This document shows, one piece after another, positions 1-12,690 of a stretch of 64,000 nt of DNA. The position numbers and the translations under genes are program-made. The notes beneath the pieces were generated by a model that saw nothing but the letters and a program-made list of their open reading frames with translations, was not told the DNA's origin and made no database searches. The DNA is from Dermacentor variabilis (taxonomy: Eukaryota; Arthropoda; Arachnida; Ixodida; Ixodidae), in assembly GCF_050947875.1 (NCBI RefSeq), contig NC_134573.1:32881615-32945614 (forward strand). Direction: 5' to 3'. Each line of letters opens with the position of its first letter. Position 1 is the stretch's first letter.

Positions 1-409
1 ACTTGGATCGCTACTTTTCGGGAGCGTTCGGCACATGAATGCACTAGCACCTCCCCAGGTATCACGTAGTAGTGACGGTGAAGAAAGCCGCAGAACTGTA
101 AATGATGACATTAGCTTTTTATTGAGCGAATTTGTGCCCTGAAAAACAGACTACACTCAAAGAACAACACAGCGGCGAAGCCAGTCGGCGATCGCCGGAA
201 ATCTGGTCTGCCGGTCAAGCGCGTCGGCTTTCATACGTGTGTCATTGAAGGTTCCAGAGTAACCGCAGGTGCCAGCGTGTCTTCCAGAATGTCCTGCACA
301 ACTGGCGTCTCAAAGGCAATCAGGTTACACAAGTTTCGATAGTAAAACACAGCAGATAGAACCTTCGTTATCATTCGGGTAACTTCACAAAAGTCCTTAA
401 TTAGCCAGG
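1..409. other. Unclassified, probably repeat-derived sequence
   Basis: No convincing coding region is visible on either strand. The stretch has the look of an old repeat or LTR remnant, because text resembling its right side resumes after the inserted retrotransposon tail at 410-511. I cannot name a family and define no ends. Confidence 0.25.
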
Positions 410-511
410 TCAGGCAGGCGGCAGAGGCCAGTGGGGCCCTGGACTGAGAGGCTCCGACCACCCCTCCTTCAAATCTTTACAATTGCAATAAAGTTTCTCT
501 CTCTCTCTCTC
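410..511 (+). mobile_element. 3' end of a 5'-truncated non-LTR retrotransposon with (CT)n tail
   Basis: About 100 bp ending in an AATAAA polyadenylation signal (487-492) followed at once by a CT-dinucleotide tail (496-511). The same arrangement, an AATAAA or AATAAAA box then (CT)n, recurs at 34,832-34,934 and at the 3' end of the complete element at 54,833-59,521, and CT tails without that box recur at 15,977 and 49,633. That supports an origin as a retrotransposon tail and not as an ordinary microsatellite. No coding part is left. The 5' limit is approximate. Confidence 0.5.
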
Positions 512-589
512 CGTTACATGCAGGCGCGTCCCGAGCTGAGCGATAACACATTTGACAAGCAGTCACCTGAAAAAGAGAAACAAGTGGAC

Positions 590-1115
<526 letters not shown>

Positions 1116-3480
1116 TCATTTTACATTGGAATTTTTCAAGTACCACCAAACAGCTGTTTGAAATGATGATGTTTCTGCGATAGCCGCAATGCTAGAAGGA
1201 AGCGAATTCCACTCTTCGATAGTCAGGACCAAAGGTGAGTATTTAAATCGTTCTGTCCGAGCGAAAATGGGTTTAGTCTTCTTCATATGATCTACACGAG
1301 CCGATGTCTGCGGCGCCGGGAGAAGCCGTGAACTTTCAAATGGTGTGTTGCTGTGGTAGAGAGTATGGAAAAAGGATAAACAGCTGAATTTTCTGCGCGC
1401 GACCAGAAGCGTGAGATGGAGCGATATTTTCAGTGCTGTTACACTTTGATACCGAGAGTAACGGGAAAGTATGAATCGAGCAGCCTTGTTTTATATAGAT
1501 TCCAAAATGTTAATAAGATAGGCATAATGATGGTTCCAGATCACTGACGCGTATTCTCTCACAGGCCTGATTAGCATGTTGAATGCGTGAAGTTTTGTAC
1601 CCTGGTTGGCTTGGTGTAGTCGGTGTTTGAGAAGACCAAGTTTTTTTAAGGCTTTGGTAGTAATCAGTTCAATATGAGTGCTCCAGGATTAATTAGAGCT
1701 AAATTTACAACGAGGTATTTTACCGACGCTGCAGTTTCAATGACAGTACTATTAACTGTGAAGGAATTAGGAGTTGTGTTAGCAGCGGAAGTAAACTTGA
1801 GACGTTTTGTTTTGTCTGCGTTATTACCATTTGCCACCTGCCGCACCAATGAGTTAGCTCATCAAGATCACTCTGGAGAGCAATGATGTCGCAAGGGCTC
1901 GATATTGCTCGGTAAATTACGTAGTCGTCTGCAAATAGTCGTATTGTTGATGTTATGTTCGACGTTATGTCATTAATATACATTAAGAAAAGCAGTGGAC
2001 CCAGCACCGAACCCTGGGGTACTCCAGAAGCAACACCTGTACATCTTGATAAGAAGCTCCCTAACTTAACTTACTGAAAGCGGTTTGTTAGAAACGCGTT
2101 GAGCCTCTGCGTAGTACGTTGGTCCAGCTGCAGGTTGGGTGTCTTTATCATCAGGCGGTTATGAGGCACGCGATCAAAGGCTTTAGAGAAATCAATAAAG
2201 ATGGAGTCAATGTCGAAGGAAGAGTCGATTGCTTGATGAAGGTCCGTTATTAACTCAAATAACTGTGTCTGACAGGATAAATGTTTGCGGAAGCCATGTT
2301 GCATGTTATGAAGCAAGTTGTTCTGGTTGAGATGAGTCATAATGTTAGTGCATAATATGTGTTCGAGTACCTTGCAACATATCGATGTTAGTGAAATTGG
2401 CCTGTAATTATTAGGAATGGATCTGTCACCAGATTTAAATACCGGGATTACATAAGCGGGCCTCTAATCTTTTGCACACATGTCGTATCGAGTGACTCTT
2501 GGAAAATGAGAGATAGCAGGAAAGCTGTGTGTTGGAAGGAAATTTTTAGCAGTTTCGCGTTGATACCATCGGGTCCTGGGCTAGTGTGGTGAGGTAGGCG
2601 ATCAATTGCACGAGCCACGCCAAGCGCAGATATGTGAATGGGTGAAAAGGCAGTCTGGATATCGACCTCACAAAGCGGCAGTGGATTGTAAATGGGCAAT
2701 TCATTCGTAAGAACTTGTGACAAGTGGCTATTGAATTGTTCTGTACACTGTTCGATATGTAGGGTGCTGCCGTGTGCATCCAAAAGAAGAGGAACCGTTC
2801 AAGCGCTTTTAGTATTAACAGCGTTCCAGAATTTCTTATGGTTGGTTTTTGTCAAACTAGGAAGTGTAAAATTAAAATATTTGTTTTTCGCTTCAGAAAT
2901 TTGCTTTTCAGCTATTTTGGAAATGCTTTTGAAGATTTCCCGGTCTGTAGCTTCCTTTCACCGAACCGATTTCCTAAATGCTCTTTTTTTCCTATTTAGT
3001 GCCCTGTTGACACCTGTGGTAAACCAAGGATCGTTAGTACGTGTGCTTATTATTTGTTTTGGCCTGCAGGAATCTTCAATTTCTTTGAATTTGTCACAAA
3101 ACAACTTCGAATTTTCATTATTCGTACTGTTATGAAAATCGGCTTGAAAGCTATTTGTGAAAGTTTCCAGCAACAAGTTCATTTTTTCAACATCGGCACG
3201 TGCGTAGTTGTAGATAAGCTTCTTGGTTTTTGTTTTGTCGGTCCGTGGAAGTAGAAGAGAACACTGCACAACTTTGTGGTTACTTAATTGTTCCAAGACG
3301 TGGATGCCTGAGAGCTCAGAATGGGTTGTTAGGATGAGGTCCAGGATATGTTTACCGCGACTGGGCTCGTGAACAGTTTGGGTGAGCTGGTGATATTGAA
3401 GTAAATGAAGAAAGTTTATGTTCTCCAGTCGGTTATTAGTTAGCGTTGTGCAGTAAAGTGTGATAAGTGTGTTGCGGATC
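1116..3480 (-). pseudogene. CR1-clade non-LTR retrotransposon ORF2, 5'-truncated and frameshifted
   Basis: Read on the minus strand, the piece starts in the last part of the endonuclease domain (a DLILTTHSE-type segment near 3340). It then carries a linker with NDPWFT, the RT entry motif SPGPDGI (about 2570), a VIPVFKSGD / NYRPISLTS segment (about 2400), HGFRK and FSKAFDRVPH (2,150-2,290), SGVPQGSVLGPLLF (about 2010-2035), the catalytic FADD in a LFADDYVIYR context (about 1930), and a C-terminal WNSLPSSI segment ending at a TGA at 1116-1118. The frame changes at least near 2455, 2060 and 1850, and a stop lies near 2806, so it is dead. ORF1 and most of the endonuclease are absent, which fits 5' truncation during target-primed reverse transcription. 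It is the same superfamily as the copy at 34-38.6 kb but clearly a different lineage. Confidence 0.88.
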
Positions 3481-3658
3481 GCTTCAATGTATCTTAAACA
3501 ACACTGAAAAATAATAATTTGGAATAATCGTTAAAAATCGTACCAGCATCGTGTATCTAAGAGTTTAGACGAAAACAGCTTAAAGAACTGCGTGAGAAGT
3601 CGCACATCCAGGATAGAAACGCAAGAATAAATGAATGGTGTACGTACCATTCTAACAA

Positions 3659-3903
<245 letters not shown>

Positions 3904-3906
3904 TTA

Positions 3907-3925
3907 ATTTGGTGGAGGTGGACGT
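3907..3925 (+). promoter_or_regulatory. Putative primer binding site
   Basis: The TTTGGTGGAGGTGG stretch follows the 5' LTR by a few bases and contains the TGG expected to pair with a tRNA CCA end. A closely similar TTTGGTGGACGTG follows the unrelated LTR at 26,206. The donor tRNA was not identified. Confidence 0.4.
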
Positions 3926-3939
3926 TCCCCGTACCCGTC

Positions 3940-4410
3940 ATGGAGCTTCGCAGCGGTCGCCACGGCGACAGTGCAACTTCGGCTCCTGCTGGCGGCACTT
4001 CCTCTACGCAACCGTCTCCGCCTGCAGCCCCGACCTACGTCGCCATTTCCCCACCTCGGGATCCTGGTGTTTTCAACGGAGTCGGCAGTCCTGATGTTGA
4101 CGACTGGCTCCGCTTATACGAACGTGTCAGCACAAGTCACAGGTGGGATTCGACTATTATGCTCGCGAACGTTGTTTTCTACCTCGACGGAGCTCCACTT
4201 GCATGGTTCCAGACTCACGAAGAGGAGATCTCGAGCTGGGATCTCTTCAAAGAGAAGCTCCGCGACCTTTTTGGCAATCCCTTCGGTCGTCAAGTCAATG
4301 CCAAGAAAGCCCTCAGCGTCAGCCTCTCAGCGTCATCGTCGGCTGCAAGTGACATCGTTCACGTGGCGAGACTAAAGCCATATCACACACCTTTCGCCGC
4401 GGATGTGTAG
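3940..4410 (+). CDS. Truncated Ty3/gypsy gag (156 aa)
   Basis: The predicted protein starts MELRSG and has a low-complexity Ala/Pro/Ser leader. A matrix/capsid-like block follows with DPGVFNG, VDDWLRLYERVS, a W-centred AWFQTHEEE segment and FKEKLRDLFG. This block aligns in order with the N-terminal gag of the element at 26,276 (DPPVFSG, VEDWLSSYDRVS, LWFRNHE, FKEVFG), so the gag assignment is firm. It stops at TAG 4408-4410 after about 156 residues, far short of the 425 residues of that gag, and lacks the major C-terminal part and any zinc knuckle. The last dozen residues look like read-in across the internal deletion. Whether the protein is made is unknown; a truncated gag could co-assemble with full-length gag. 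Confidence 0.7.
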   Translation: MELRSGRHGDSATSAPAGGTSSTQPSPPAAPTYVAISPPRDPGVFNGVGSPDVDDWLRLYERVSTSHRWDSTIMLANVVFYLDGAPLAWFQTHEEEISSWDLFKEKLRDLFGNPFGRQVNAKKALSVSLSASSSAASDIVHVARLKPYHTPFAADV

Positions 4411-4448
4411 ATTAAGCACCGGGACGGCGCTTCTACTGCCGGGGGTGA

Positions 4449-4591
4449 TGCTACGGAACAGCCGCCACAGTGTGGTTGCACTGAGGAGAAGGAAGACGAC
4501 GTGGCCACCGCTTGATATAGCGTCGCCATCATTGCCACCGCTTGTCTACGTGTAAATATATTGTAGACTCGTACGTCAGCTACACGTAACA
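4449..4591 (+). repeat. 3' LTR (143 bp) of the miniature element
   Basis: Same termini and length as the 5' LTR. It is preceded by a short G-rich polypurine tract (about 4438-4448) and followed by ATATATATAT. Confidence 0.93.
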
Positions 4592-6074
4592 ATATATATA
4601 TGAAGCTATTGACAATGACAGTATGTAAATACATCTAGCAAGAGATATCTTAATGTGAGGTCAATTGCAAACTACATTCGCAGAAGTTGACACGCTGTCT
4701 GGACTACTAGGAAAGAGTTAATAAAACAAACGAAATTCGGTAAGGGGACCAGGTTCAGGCGCAAAAACTATGAAGCAAGGTGTGGGAAAAAAGGCTTGTA
4801 AACAGGCAAATACAAATACAATCGTGGGACGCACTAAAAGCTTAATAAGGTGCTTTGAGGCTTCAAACAAAGTCGATTCAGGGCCTCATTAAAAGTGCCC
4901 CTCACCAGGTCTGGTCATGTTGAGCTGACAAGCGCAGAGCATAAAATACGCGATAACTATCTTGTCTACAAATTATTACACTGCTAGGCACCGCGGAAGG
5001 ATCTGAAATTTCAAACCAAACGCCGTTTTCTCTTCGCGGCCGCCGCGCTCCATGCTAGAGGATCCTTGGCACGTGCTAGTGCGCCTAGTTACACACGTTC
5101 GTGCTGTGACGCCGTTCGTGGTGACACGTTACTATGAGATTTATTCAAGACATCTGGTATTTGTGTAATATTATGCTGGAATAAAAGAATTAAGGCTTAG
5201 GGAACTAATAAAACACCCAAGCAGAATGTCTTCATGTTTTTGTTTTACTTCGCACCGCAACAAGCGAGATGTACTCCCGTTTTGTCTGCTTGTCCCTACT
5301 TCGTGCAGTCACGCGCGCAAACATCGAAACTGTGATATTTTCTACCGCGTTCGAGCGCGGGATCATGCTCTGTGACCAGCTTGTGTCTGCCTCAGTATTT
5401 GTGTAGCCCAGACTTACCGCTAGTCAGGTGTCCTCGTGCAGAGCGCCCAAAATCGTGTGGCTGTTTGAAACGAGAGGAACGCAACAGCTCGCACGTGGCG
5501 CCGTCACCAGCAGTGTGCCATGCCGCAAAAAAAAGCGAGTAGAAATAAAAAATGAAGACGGGGCCCGTGACGTACGCGTCACGTGATCCTCGAGGTGCGG
5601 ATTGGGGAACGCGGGAAAGAAATTTCACTAGTGGAGGCTAGATGGGACAAGTGGAGAGAGTGAACGTGTTTGCGGTGAAGCTCGCCTTCCGAAAGCATTG
5701 GTTCGCGACACTGAAGTATTTCTACGTCGGCTATTACCAAGCCGATTTGAAAAATTTATGCGGGACATCACTGCCTGGACGACACGTAACAACTTCTAGC
5801 GTAAAACCAATATTTGCTATGTAGCCTGGTGAGGATCCCTTTAGGGGTAGTGCAGTCTCCGTAGTTTGCCTTGCTAAACATATATCGTGAGCTTTTCCTT
5901 CCCACCCTAGCATGGAGACAAATTTGATCACCGCCCACGTGCGGGCGTGCGGCAGGTCGCGAAATGTAGCAGGTCGTTGTCAAGGTTTGGCAGCTTCCAT
6001 CGAAATTATGCAGCAGAAACCACGTACGGATTTGGCCACGTACGTATGCCACGTACGCGGCAGAAATCTGAAGA
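4592..6074. other. No gene recognised
   Basis: Scattered short open frames only. A GTGACGTACGCGTCACGTGA cluster (about 5567-5586) is nearly palindromic, and CACGTACG occurs three times between 6021 and 6058. The stretch is probably old interspersed repeat, but I could not assign a family or find termini. Confidence 0.3.
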
Positions 6075-6480
6075 CTTACGAAAAGGGTTCTACTTAAAGT
6101 GAGGACGACGCAACGAGCCATGGAAAGAAGAATGATGGGTGTAACGTTAAGGGATAAGAAGAGAGCAGATTAGGTGAGGGAACAAAGGCGAGCTAATGAC
6201 ATCTTACTTGAAATCAAGAAAGAAAGTGGGCATGGGCAGGACACGTTACGAGGAGGGAAGATATACGATGGTCATTAAGGGTTACGGACTGCATTGCAAG
6301 GCGAGGGAAGCGTAGCTGGGGTCGGCAGAAAGTTAGGTGGGCGGATGAGATTAAGAAGTTTCTAGGGACAACATGGCCACAATTAGCACATGACTGGGGT
6401 AGTTGAAGAAGTATGGGAGAGGCTTTTGCCCTGGAGGGCGCATAATCATGCTTATGGTGATGATGATACTGCTGATGATG
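6075..6480 (+). pseudogene. RTE-clade non-LTR retrotransposon, 3' end only
   Basis: The plus strand encodes the last part of an RTE-type polyprotein: TKRVLL, RTTQRAMERRM, GVTLRDKKRAD then an in-frame TAG, followed by decayed text matching the C-terminus of the minus-strand RTE at 21,261-22,112 (for example RGRQKVRWADEIKK). The GATGATGAT-rich 3' tail near 6456-6480 is the short tandem repeat tail expected of RTE elements. It is strongly 5'-truncated and carries stops, so it is inactive. Confidence 0.85.
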
Positions 6481-7857
6481 AAAATTATGATAAAGAGATC
6501 ATACGAATGACACCATGGCAAAGTGAGAAGGTATCAGTGGTACCCTTTACTATAGCATTCACTGAAAGTCCACATTTTATTCTAGTTTTAAACAAGTACA
6601 ATACCTGCTCGGCGAATGAAACGTGGTACCCTGAGCGCGTAGCCCCCAGCACCTTTTGAGCCACAACTGAGCGTACCAGGCTGATTGACTGTGGTATACA
6701 CGATGAAGTTGAGAGCATTTGGGACATACTGTGACTGCATTTGCTCGATCAGCACCGGCGGCGAGAAAGCGGAGGTGGCTGCCATGCGTTCTCAGCATCA
6801 GCAATGCAGAACATCTCTATCAATGCAACAATTCAGCTCGACTGTATGTTGCGCTACAAAACAACGATGAAGTTCGAAGAATTAAATAATGTTTAGTCAC
6901 CTAATAGTTGACACACGTGTAAACACTTTTCTTGGATTGATCTCCTGGTAATGTTAGGAAGATGTGATCCTTTAAGGTAACTGTCTTTAAATAAGTGACG
7001 GGAACCACTGTACAAGAGCGATGCATTCAGATTGTCATTTTTGAAATTTCAATTTTTTCCACAGACATTAAAATCAAGACAGGATGCCTTGGGAGCAAGT
7101 AAAAGCGGACACCGCGTCCTTGGATTCGCATACTATACCCACTATGTCGAATTTGCACGCGTTATGAATTACACTCAGTGGTAAGTGCGCTACGTCAAGA
7201 CTCCTTTGCACTACTTTTTTAAGACACTCATTTTAGTATGAATGTGCTCCATCGGACATATAGGCATTGCATATATGTTAAGTTGAAACAATTTTGATAC
7301 TTTAAAGGGACACGAAGAACAAACTTTGCGCCTACTTAGACTGCCGTAATAAAGCAGTAGTTTGTACAGAAAAAGCAGAGAGAAGGCGAAAGTTTCATTA
7401 CTAGAGTTTTGCGTCCTATATATCGGCATGATTTCCATCAGCTTTCTGGCACGGATTTAGAGGTGATGAACGGTGTGGCCACCTTGTGGTGTACAAGAAA
7501 GATCACTAAAATTGAAGGCTAGTCCCTTCCTAAGGCAGTTTATTCGTTGTGTACTCATAAAATAGTAATGAAGATATTAGTCTCTATGAAAACATTTAAA
7601 ATAACGAGGTGCTAGAAAAGAAATTTCTAGGTGGAGTCACAAGCAGTCTGTATTGCCCGTATTTTTCTTCCATTTCTGCCTCTGCAAGCCCGACCTTTGG
7701 TTTAACCATGCCGTTCTACACATTACTCATGCCAAGGAATCGGGGACATCTGGACCAGTTTTGTTATTTCGCCACCACGTAGAGTATAGACGTTAAGGAA
7801 TTCCAAATTCCCGTCATGACGTTTCCCTTGACGCACAGCTAAATATAACAGAATAAA
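6481..7857. other. No gene recognised; may hold the 5' part of the I-clade element
   Basis: No open frame here shows a recognisable motif. The final ~150 bases before 7858 should contain the upstream half of the gag-like ORF1, because the first zinc knuckle of such proteins is missing from the ORF that starts at 7858, but stops interrupt every frame. Confidence 0.3.
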
Positions 7858-8553
7858 ATGAGCTGCCGACGCCGCCAAACTTGTGCTAAATGCAGTGCCA
7901 AAGAACACACCACTGAAACTTGTCAGAACGCTCTCCACTGCGTAAACTGTGATGGGGAGCACGCCGCGTACTCGCGGTCGTGCCCATCCTGGAAGAAAGA
8001 AAAAGAAATCGTAACGATCAAAGTGAAAGAAAATATCTCATTCAAGGAGGCACGCAGGCGGGTTGCATACCTTCCTAAGGCCAGCTTTGCCGAAGTGGCG
8101 CGTCAGGAGGCAGCGTCACAACGGCCTCCGGCGGCTGTCCGACCCACAAGCCGTGAGTCGGCAGTTGCGCCATCTGCCCCCGCGGCGGTTGCAGCTAGCG
8201 CTGCTCCGTCAACCGAGGAGAAGGGACCATCGACCCCGAAGGTGGGCGCAGCCGAGGCTGCCTCAACCTCCCAGGTCCCTTCCAGCGCTGGCAACGGCCG
8301 GCGCAGCCAAATCCCCCTGGGAGCCCCATCGACCTCCGGGCTGGTGGGCGCAGGGGTCTTGCCCTCCAAGGCGGGGCTCTCCCTGATAACTTCTCGCTCG
8401 CAAGAGCACGTGTCCGGCGCCTCACAAGAGGCAATGGACACAACACTTATCCCCACGGCGCGCCAAGCGCCTAAGGAGCGGCGAGGCTCCGTCGAACGCT
8501 CCAGAAAGGGCAGAACTCCCGTTACAAGGCCTCGAAAGAGCTCTGTAACCTAA
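7858..8553 (+). CDS. I-clade retrotransposon ORF1, C-terminal part with zinc knuckles (231 aa)
   Basis: The protein begins with Cys-rich knuckles: CAKCSAKEHTTETC (C-X2-C-X4-H-X4-C) and CVNCDGEHAAYSRSC. A charged WKKEKEIVTIKVKE segment and KEARRRVA follow; this is the usual order at the C-terminal end of I/jockey-type ORF1 nucleic-acid chaperones. The rest is an Ala/Pro/Ser/Thr-rich tail ending in basic RKGRTPVTRPRKSS. ORF2 starts 47 bases after its TAA. The N-terminal gag domain is not readable upstream, so the ATG at 7858 is probably internal to a formerly longer ORF1 and the gene may be a fragment. Confidence 0.72.
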   Translation: MSCRRRQTCAKCSAKEHTTETCQNALHCVNCDGEHAAYSRSCPSWKKEKEIVTIKVKENISFKEARRRVAYLPKASFAEVARQEAASQRPPAAVRPTSRESAVAPSAPAAVAASAAPSTEEKGPSTPKVGAAEAASTSQVPSSAGNGRRSQIPLGAPSTSGLVGAGVLPSKAGLSLITSRSQEHVSGASQEAMDTTLIPTARQAPKERRGSVERSRKGRTPVTRPRKSSVT

Positions 8554-8600
8554 GGCATCACCTCCGTTTCCGTAAACACAGCACCAATTTTTCTTTAAAT

Positions 8601-11600
8601 ATGGATACACAAATCATTCAATGGAATGTCAGAGGTCTTCTTAGGAATATCGATGATGTGCAAGAACTTGTCTATAAACGCAATCCAAAAGTGCTGTGTT
8701 TACAGGAAACATACCTAAAATCAAAATACACAAACTTTCTTCGACAGTATGTTACGTTTCGCAGAGATCGCGATGATGCTATCGCATCATCGGGCGGTGT
8801 TGCCATTGTTATTCAGAAAGGCATAGCGTGTCAACGTTGGCAGCTACAAACGCCCCTTGAAGCAGTGGCGGTTGGTGCTGTTCTCCTCAACAAACTCATC
8901 ACTGTCTGCTCGCTCTACATACCCCCACATTACAAATTAACTAAACATGAGTTTCAGTCCTTCATAGATGAATTGCCAGAACCTTACGTTGTGCTTGGGG
9001 ATTTCAATGCGCACATCTGCCTGTGGGGCGACTCTCGTATAAATGCGCGAGGGCGTCTTGTTGAACCGATCCTTCTCTCTTCTGGTGCGTGTCTGCTGAA
9101 CAAGAAGGCACCCACATATTATTCTCTCGCAAACAGAACATTTTCTTCAATTGACCTCAGCCTAGTTTCCCCGTGTATACTGCCCGAACTCGAATGGGAA
9201 GTTATCACAAATCCTTACGGAAGTGACCACTTTCCCATACTGCTAAGAACACCTACAGAGAAAGAATATCCACCACAGGCTCCTAGGTGGAAGATTGACA
9301 CAGCTGACTGGGAGAAATTCCGAACCCTAACTAGTATATCATGGTATGATATGTCCTCGCTAGAAATTGATGCTGCTGTTGAGTATTTTACAGCTTTATA
9401 ATAGATGCCGCATCAAAATGCATATCAGAAGTAAATGGCCTGGCATGAAAACGGCGTGTCCCGTGGTGGAACGACGATTGTAGGATCGCTCGTAAAAAAC
9501 AGAACAAAGCGTGGGGGTTGCTACGCGCCTCTCCCACTGCGGAGAATCTTATTAAATTTAAGAAAATAAAGTCCCAAGGCAGGAGAACCCGCCGACAGGC
9601 TAGAAGAGAAAGATTGGAGAAGTTTTTATCGAGTATAAATTCCTATACAGATGAGGCCAAAGTCTGGAACAAGGTTAATAGGATACGAGGGCGACAAAAG
9701 TATTCACTACCTCTGGTAAACACACAGGGCGATACACTGAAAGACCAGGCAGACTCACTTGGGGAGCACTTTGAGCGAGTGTCGAGCTCAACGCACTATT
9801 CCTAATCCTTTCTTAAACATAAAGAAATAGTAGAGCGTAAGCCAATTATACGAAAATCCAGGCAGAATGAACCGTATAACCGGCCTTTCGGTATTGCCGA
9901 GTTGAGAGCTGCCTTGAACACATGCAAAAGCACTGCACCGGGACCTGACAGAGTCATGTATGACATGACAAGAAACCTACATACTGACGCACAAGTTACA
10001 CTTCTTACACTATTCAACACTATTTGGGCTTCAGGATACCTCCCATCCACATGCAAAGAAGCGATTGTGGTTCCTGTTCTAAAGCAGGGAAAAGACCCTT
10101 CCTTGGCAACAAGTGATCGTCCGATAGCTCTAACAAATTGTATGTGTAAGATTTTTGAAAAAATGATAAATCGCAGACTTATACATTTCCTTGAGCTCAA
10201 CAATATGCTCGATCCTCACCAGTGTGGCTTCAGAGAAGGGCGGTCGACAACCGATCATCTGGTGCGCATTGAAGGAAATATCCGCGATGCATTTATACAT
10301 GGACAGTATTTCCTATCGATATTCCTTGACATGGAAAAAGCGTATGACACGGCATGGCGTTACGGGATCTTGCGAGACCTGTCGGAGATGGGAATCCGTG
10401 GAAATATGCTGAACATAATTGAAAGCTATTTGTCGGACCGTAGCGTCCGCGTGAAAATCGGCAATGTATTGTCGCGACCTTTTATTCAGGAAACAGGTGT
10501 ACCCCAGGGAGGAGTACTCAGTTGCACTCTCTTTATCGTTAAAATGAACACACTTCGTCCTTCACGGCCACCCGCCATTTTTTATTCCGTCTACGTAGAT
10601 GATATAAAGCTAGGCTTTAAATCTTGCAACCTTACAGTGTGTGAAAGACAAGTACAGCAGGGCTTAAACAAGGTGTCCAAGTGGGCAGACCAAAATGGAT
10701 TCAAAATCAACCCGCACAAAAGCTCTTGTGTTCTGTTCACAAGAAAGAGAGGCCTGGTACCTGATCCCTGTGTAGAACTGGGTGGACAACAAATTACCTT
10801 CAAGAAAGAGCACAAATTTCTAGGTGTCGTTCCCGACTCCAGACTCACTCTCATTTCACACATAAAATATCTTAAACAAAAATGTCTAAAAACGATGAAC
10901 TTACTTAAAGTTCTATCCCACACTACATGGGGTAGCGACAGGAGGTGCCTGTTGAATCTGTACAGAAGCCTAGTTAGATCACGGTTAGATTATGGTGCTG
11001 TAGTATATCACTCTGCTGCACCGAGTGGGCTAAAAATGTTAGACCCCGTTGATCATCTAGGTATCCGCCTGGCCACTGGCGCATTTAGAACAAGCCCGGT
11101 GGAAAGTCTATATGCAGAGTCAGACGACTGGTCACTACATATTCAGAGAACGTACATCAGCTTTACCTATTTTCTCAATGTGCGCTCCAGTAAAGAACAT
11201 CCGTGTTTCAAAACTGTTAACGACATAACGTGTCAAACACTGTTTCATAATAAACCCTCCATGAGACTTCCTTTCTCACTGCATGCAAGAAAACTTAGCA
11301 CGGAAATGGATGTCCCTGTTCTTGAACATCGACTAATGCCTCCAACTAAGCTATTACCGCCCTGGGGGTGGCAGGTGATAGATTGTGACGTATCCTTTGT
11401 AGAGGTTACAAAACACGCACGTGACATCGAAATCGCTATGCATTTCCGCGAACTTCAATCGAAGTACAGCTTCTCTGAATTCTACACAGACGCGTCTAAA
11501 TCACATGCTGGTGTGTCTTATGCTGCTGTTGGTCCCTCTCTTTCTATATCTGACTTACTGAACCCGCAAACAAGTATCTTAACTGCAGAAGCTTATGCAG

Positions 11601-12319
11601 TACTGTCTGCAGTAAGACATATACAGTAATTAAAGCTCGACAGAGCAATTGTATACACAGACTCGCTAAGCCTTGTAAAAGCGTTAATTTCATTACAAAA
11701 GCTTCAAAATCCTGTATTCATTGAACTTTACTCTCTCTTATGCAGTATTTATATATCACATATACATGTAGTAATATGCTGGGTATCTGGCCATAGATGT
11801 ATCGAGGGTAATGTACTGGCTGATAAAATGGCCACATCACTCACATCACTAAACACTTCTTCTGCAGCTGCTGTACCGGTTACAGATCTGAAGCCTTTCT
11901 TGCGTAAGAAACTGCGACAACACTGGCAACGCATGTGCAACGCAGAAATAGACAATAAACTGCACGTTATATAGCCACAGCTAGGTTTTTGGCCTTCCCC
12001 ATCAAAATCATGGCGAACAGATGTACTATTCTACCGCCTCAGAATAGGGCACACATTTGGTACACACAATTTTCTTCTTACTGGAAATGAACCGCCAACC
12101 TGTGGTCGATGTGGTGAGAGGCTGACCGTCCTCAACGTCCTCTTGGAGTGTCGCGAAACCGAACCTGAAAGAAAGAAGCATTTTCCTCTTGCATATCGTT
12201 ATTGCATACCTCTTCACCCAGCTATGTTTCTTGGTAAAGAACCATTTTTCAACACCAAAGCAGTACGCAATTTTTTAAATGAGGTTGTCCTACATGTTAT
12301 GAGCCCAATAATTTCGTAG
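8601..12319 (+). pseudogene. I-clade ORF2 (endonuclease-RT-RNase H), nearly full length but interrupted
   Basis: The APE-type endonuclease shows QWNVRGL, CLQETYL, GDFNAH, SSIDLSL and SDHFPILL within the first ~225 residues. The frame slips near 9397. In the new frame lie WWNDDC, the RT motifs APGPD, RPIALTN, CGFREGRST, FLDMEKAYD, TGVPQGGVLS and an intact catalytic YVDD (10,592-10,603). An RNase H domain follows with FYTDASKS, YTDSLS and a GHRCIEGN/AD segment (11,478-11,835). The end is a C-terminal zinc-binding block CGRCGE...LLECRE before TAG 12,317-12,319. In-frame stops sit at 9446, 9803, 11,627 and 11,972. RNase H plus the C-terminal knuckle place it in the I clade. The few lesions suggest moderate age. 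Confidence 0.93.
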
Positions 12320-12690
12320 CGCATCCTCTCTCCAGAGCATGCCGCTGTGATAGTTCTTTTATATAGCACATGCCTCCAGGCCCTTGTGTCTCGAGGGCTC
12401 TAACGAGGCCATGGTGCTCTCGTTAATTTTAGAAACCCTTTTTATATCGTATCATTATTTTGCGATGCACCTTAATGCACATAGTACACGTCATTTGTCA
12501 TCGCCATAATTTTATTACACCTACATTTTACGCACTTTACAGTGACTATATTTTAGGCCCCTTTACAGCCACGTCACATCAACTTCACAGAATTCATAAC
12601 TCCACTGCGAAATCACTAACACTTGCATGGCGCTCTTTGGCCATACCTGGCCCTTGCGCCAATAAAAACCACACATTCATTCAAACTAAT

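Larger units (their letters stand above)
7858..12688 (+). mobile_element. I-clade non-LTR retrotransposon copy
   Basis: ORF1 and ORF2 are in tandem on the plus strand, followed by a ~370-bp 3' region that ends near 12,688 in an A/C-rich CATTCATTCAAACTAAT segment after CCTTGCGCCAATAAAAA. The 5' end is not resolved. The 3' end abuts the left arm of the foldback-like inverted repeat at 12,691, so the insertion interrupted or borders that structure. No target duplication could be assigned because the left end is unknown. Confidence 0.85.

Noticed and set aside
8103..8456. Minus-strand open frame opposite I-clade ORF1
   Set aside because: It is the GC-rich shadow of the Ala/Pro/Ser-rich tail of ORF1 and has no motif.
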